This document shows positions 61,487 to 64,000 of a DNA stretch of 64,000 nucleotides, one piece after another. The notes below the pieces were generated by a model that had not been told where the DNA came from, did not search any database, and saw only the letters and a program-made list of their open reading frames with translations. The stretch is from Lethocerus indicus. Taxonomy: Eukaryota > Arthropoda > Insecta > Hemiptera > Belostomatidae. Location: the NCBI GenBank assembly GCA_019843655.1, contig JACDQD010000005.1, forward strand, positions 32,126,954-32,190,953, given 5' to 3'. Position 1 is the first letter of the stretch, and every line of letters begins with the position of its first letter. Made by a program: the position numbers and the translations under genes.

Positions 61487-61862
61487 TAACCCTTTAACGC
61501 ACAGATTTTTTGAAAAACCGGCCAAAAAAATCAATTTTTTTAATGTAAAAAAACACACTTTAGAACATTGTCTTGGCAAAAAAAATACAAAATTAATCGA
61601 AATATTTATTTTAATTTTCGATTTCGATCCACATTGCAGAAAACAGCCTAATATTCCAATGTTGCACGTACATCGACTTTTTTATCTTTCTTTTCGAATT
61701 TCGCATTCGATTATGGTTTTTTTGGTGTCGGTGGTACAAAAGTAGGAAAATGACGTTCCGTCAGTCGTAGAATTCCAGTAGATTTTGGTCTACCCTATGT
61801 CTAATCCTATGTAAATGATAAATATCGATAAAACGATTTTTTTTCTTAGCTTTCACATCGTT
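61487..61862 (+). repeat. Dispersed repeat, copy 2
   Basis: Second copy of the 40835-41216 block. It starts CCCTTTAACGCACAGATTTT and is about 80-85 % alike by eye over its length. It carries an insertion near 61690 relative to copy 1. Confidence 0.8.
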
Positions 61863-62290
61863 ATCTTCAATTCTCGATTATATTCTAGCGTGAAAAATTA
61901 TATCGAAATAACTCGACTGTAGTCCTCGAGCTGATGTAGAGCATCTCGTAAATATTTATAGAATTCCAATTTGGTCAGACACTAATACGGTTGGCGTACA
62001 GTGCTGGCCACCGAACAGCACTGGCATACAGCAGTAGCACTATTATTAAACTGGCACCGGAATTTACGAGCCGAGCTCGTACTCAGTTTATGATTTTGCG
62101 GTCGATAAATTGCTATTATTTAGCGTCAAATTGGTACTAAAATTGCCCGGGGTCGGAAGCCAGGGAGGCCGATGACGGGGGTCGTAAAGATTCGAAAAAT
62201 AAGACCTTTTTTTGAGGGGGGGGGGAGGACTACTGTTTTATCTGAAAATTTGAAATTGAATCATATATCTTCCCGAACAATATATATATA

Positions 62291-62900
62291 TTAGGTGTAC
62301 CCGAAAGTTATCGACAATTTGATAAGATGTATTTCGGTCTTCAGTAGTTCTTCAGGAGGGGGGAATCGAAAATTTGCCGGAAAAGTGGCCGGAGAATTGT
62401 GTCGATAATATCGGTGAATATACAGTAGATTAATAATAAAATTTCCTTTTTGCGAAATAAAATGAAATATAAGATAATGTAATATTATAGCCCAAAAAAG
62501 TGACCACTGAACCTTGCAATGGTTCACAATTAGTACTGAAATTCGAAAAAAGGAATGTTCTGTAGCACAAGAAAGGGCGTGCAAAGAGTGCAGGGTAATG
62601 CAAGGTACCTGAATTCTTTGATAACAATTTAAGTGCATTTCTAAAGAATTACCATGCACTTGAGCCCACCTTGACAATGGACTCCCTTTTCAATGAATTT
62701 CCTTTCAAATCAGGTTTCGCGTCAAAATATTAGGGGTTACCCAAAAGTAATCGACATTTTGACTTTGGAATTCGTTTTATTTTGCTAAAATATATTTTAT
62801 TTGCTATTCCCCCCCCCTCCCCCACCCCTCCACCCCCTCTTTGAAGAACTCCCCAAGACCAAAATACATCTTATCAAATTGTTGATTTGGGTACACCTAA
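62291..62900. mobile_element. Mariner-like element, TTAGGTGTACCC family
   Basis: The left end TTAGGTGTACCCGAAAG continues as TATCGACAATTTGATAAGAT and GTATTTCGGTCTT. The right end is the inverted GATTTGGGTACACCTAA, preceded by ATACATCTTATCAAATTGTT. TA lies outside both ends (62289-62290 and 62901-62902). The inverted match is about 75 bp long. No transposase frame is recognised on either strand. Confidence 0.8.
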
Positions 62901-63040
62901 TAATTCTTATACTTTGACATTTCATTTTATTTTAAATTCGTCGCCGCAAAATTTACCAGAAATCTGCTGTAAACGGTTAGATTCTTCGAATCAATTCAAA
63001 TTCATCTTTTCAAATTGTCGATTACTTTCGGGTACACCTA
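62730..63040. mobile_element. Second mariner-like element of the same family, overlapping the first
   Basis: The left end TTAGGGGTTACCCAAAAGTA and TCGACATTTTGA pairs with the right end TCGATTACTTTCGGGTACACC. Its left end lies inside the 62291-62900 element and its right end outside it, so the ends are interleaved rather than nested. Confidence 0.6.
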
Positions 63041-63124
63041 TTCGGTTGACAACTGACGTACCTAAAAATATGTACAACGCCACTTGCTGCGGCGAAATCC
63101 GCAATCACTTAGTTGCCAAACCAA
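63041..63124. mobile_element. Mariner-derived MITE, subgroup B, 84 bp
   Basis: Begins TTCGGTTGACAACTGACGTA and ends CAATCACTTAGTTGCCAAACC, then AA. TA lies on both sides (63039-63040 and 63125-63126). The interior ATATGTACAACGCCACTTG matches the right part of the 36325 copy. It appears inserted into the TA at the right tip of the preceding GGGTACACCTAA element. Confidence 0.75.
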
Positions 63125-64000
63125 TATATTGAAAGATCCCCTATTACAGGGGTCTGTAATTCACGAATCAGTGAGGGGGCGATGGGGTTGGCGTTTAATC
63201 GAATGGGGAGCAAAATGAAGTGAACTTTTCGTCGTGCCGGTCGATTACAGAGTGTTTAGGCGCTGGTCGCGGTCGTGGAACATCATCCGCATCTGTAGCC
63301 GCCACCGTAGATCTTGAAGCTCTGATGAGCCTTCATCATCCCCCCCCACCCCGTTTTGGGGCGGGTTGGGGCTTCATCATCATACATCACTTCAACCCCC
63401 GCCCCTCCTCCCTCATCCTCATCACTCTCCGCTCCTTCTTAGCCACCCACGCTTTCTCACCGCCGGCCGGCTTCCGATTACCAGGACACCGTGGATAATT
63501 GAATCAGGAGGAAGAACCCTGGGTGGAGGGGAGGGGGGGGTTGAAAAAAAGGAACCACAAAAAAAAAATGAAATCCCGGCTTCTTTCGGCCATCTCCACA
63601 GTACACTATCATAGTCTTAACTGCCCAATTTCGACATCGTACACTGAAACCGACGGAGCGGTCTTCTGCAATTCGGCTTTTCGCCATCGTCAAAATTTAG
63701 GGCGGCCCTAATTTGAATTCGGTCCGTCAGTTCTTGTGTCACGTAGACCTTCAGTGAGTGAGTATACGCTGTAGGGAATCTTCCTGGAAATTTTCAATTC
63801 TTGTCCACGACGCCGAATTGACGTCACTGGACTTTCACAAACACCTGCTTCGATATTAACTATCGTCTGTCCAAAGGGTTTTTTTTTTTTTTTTAATAGT
63901 GTCACCAACTCTGCTGCAAGAATGGTGGCAAATTCAAATCTCGCGTCGATTCCCTGTCACACTTCTCTGTGGACTGTTCCCAGTTAATTAATATCCGTTG
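63125..64000. other. Downstream flank without recognised features
   Basis: Non-repetitive apart from homopolymer runs (C near 63340, T near 63880). Open frames such as 63220-63498 are Pro- and His-rich from low-complexity DNA and show no domain. Confidence 0.6.

Noticed and set aside
62291..62677. 128-codon minus-strand frame inside the mariner-like element
   Set aside because: It does not show transposase motifs (no recognisable helix-turn-helix or DDD/DDE pattern) and partly translates the inverted repeat.

Overview
This is a stretch of animal, most probably insect, nuclear genome. It is dominated by one protein-coding gene: a T-box transcription factor of the Tbx20 / midline / H15 group, on the + strand. 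Four coding exons are visible: 15074-15347, 36075-36233, 37554-37630 and 58251-58734. Their reading phases fit together exactly, all junctions are GT-AG, and together they supply 331 codons: most of the DNA-binding T-box and the whole C-terminal tail to the stop codon. The first visible exon begins inside a codon, in the middle of the T-box. The start codon, the N-terminal region and the promoter must therefore lie to the left of the window. The insect assignment rests on the protein resemblance, on mariner and Jockey-type remnants and on the intron style; the order cannot be fixed from sequence reading alone.

Layout: 1-15073 is read as the 3' part of an upstream intron. It holds a Jockey-type remnant, two small Tc1/mariner derivatives, one palindromic element and microsatellites. 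The intron at 15348-36074 (20.7 kb) and the intron at 37631-58250 (20.6 kb) are both loaded with short non-autonomous elements. Between them is a short 1.3-kb intron (36234-37553) carrying one mariner derivative 91 bp after its donor. Downstream of the stop codon are a 3' untranslated region with several AATAAA signals, AT-rich DNA with TGTA-type motifs, and a cluster of palindromic and mariner-like elements up to 63124. I saw no second protein-coding gene, no complete tRNA, no rRNA and no CRISPR array. Apart from the T-box exons and the Jockey fragments, the other open frames are short and unrecognised.

The most interesting structure is a repeat family with at least twelve copies (11069, 17636, 19145, 21283, 42004, 43846, 46315, 50269, 56833, 60501, 60877, 61262) plus fragments. 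Each fuller copy is about 300 bp and is nearly one single palindrome, with a common core (CGGCCGCTCGCCATCTTCAG and its reverse complement). Two copies are bounded by exact 12-13 bp direct repeats, and three more by degenerate ones. The two outer ends differ: one is TTAATATACCTG-like, the other is CCTACA-like. Target duplications of that length combined with a full-length foldback structure do not match any DNA transposon superfamily I can name. A second, unrelated foldback element of about 1.25 kb (21604-22857) lies directly between palindrome copies. Its interior is built of decayed short repeats around GCGGTTTTTAGGCCCAAAAT.

All these elements are in introns or flanks, so the T-box coding sequence is intact. 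In a pre-mRNA the palindromes would fold into long hairpins; whether that matters for splicing or RNA editing is inference only.
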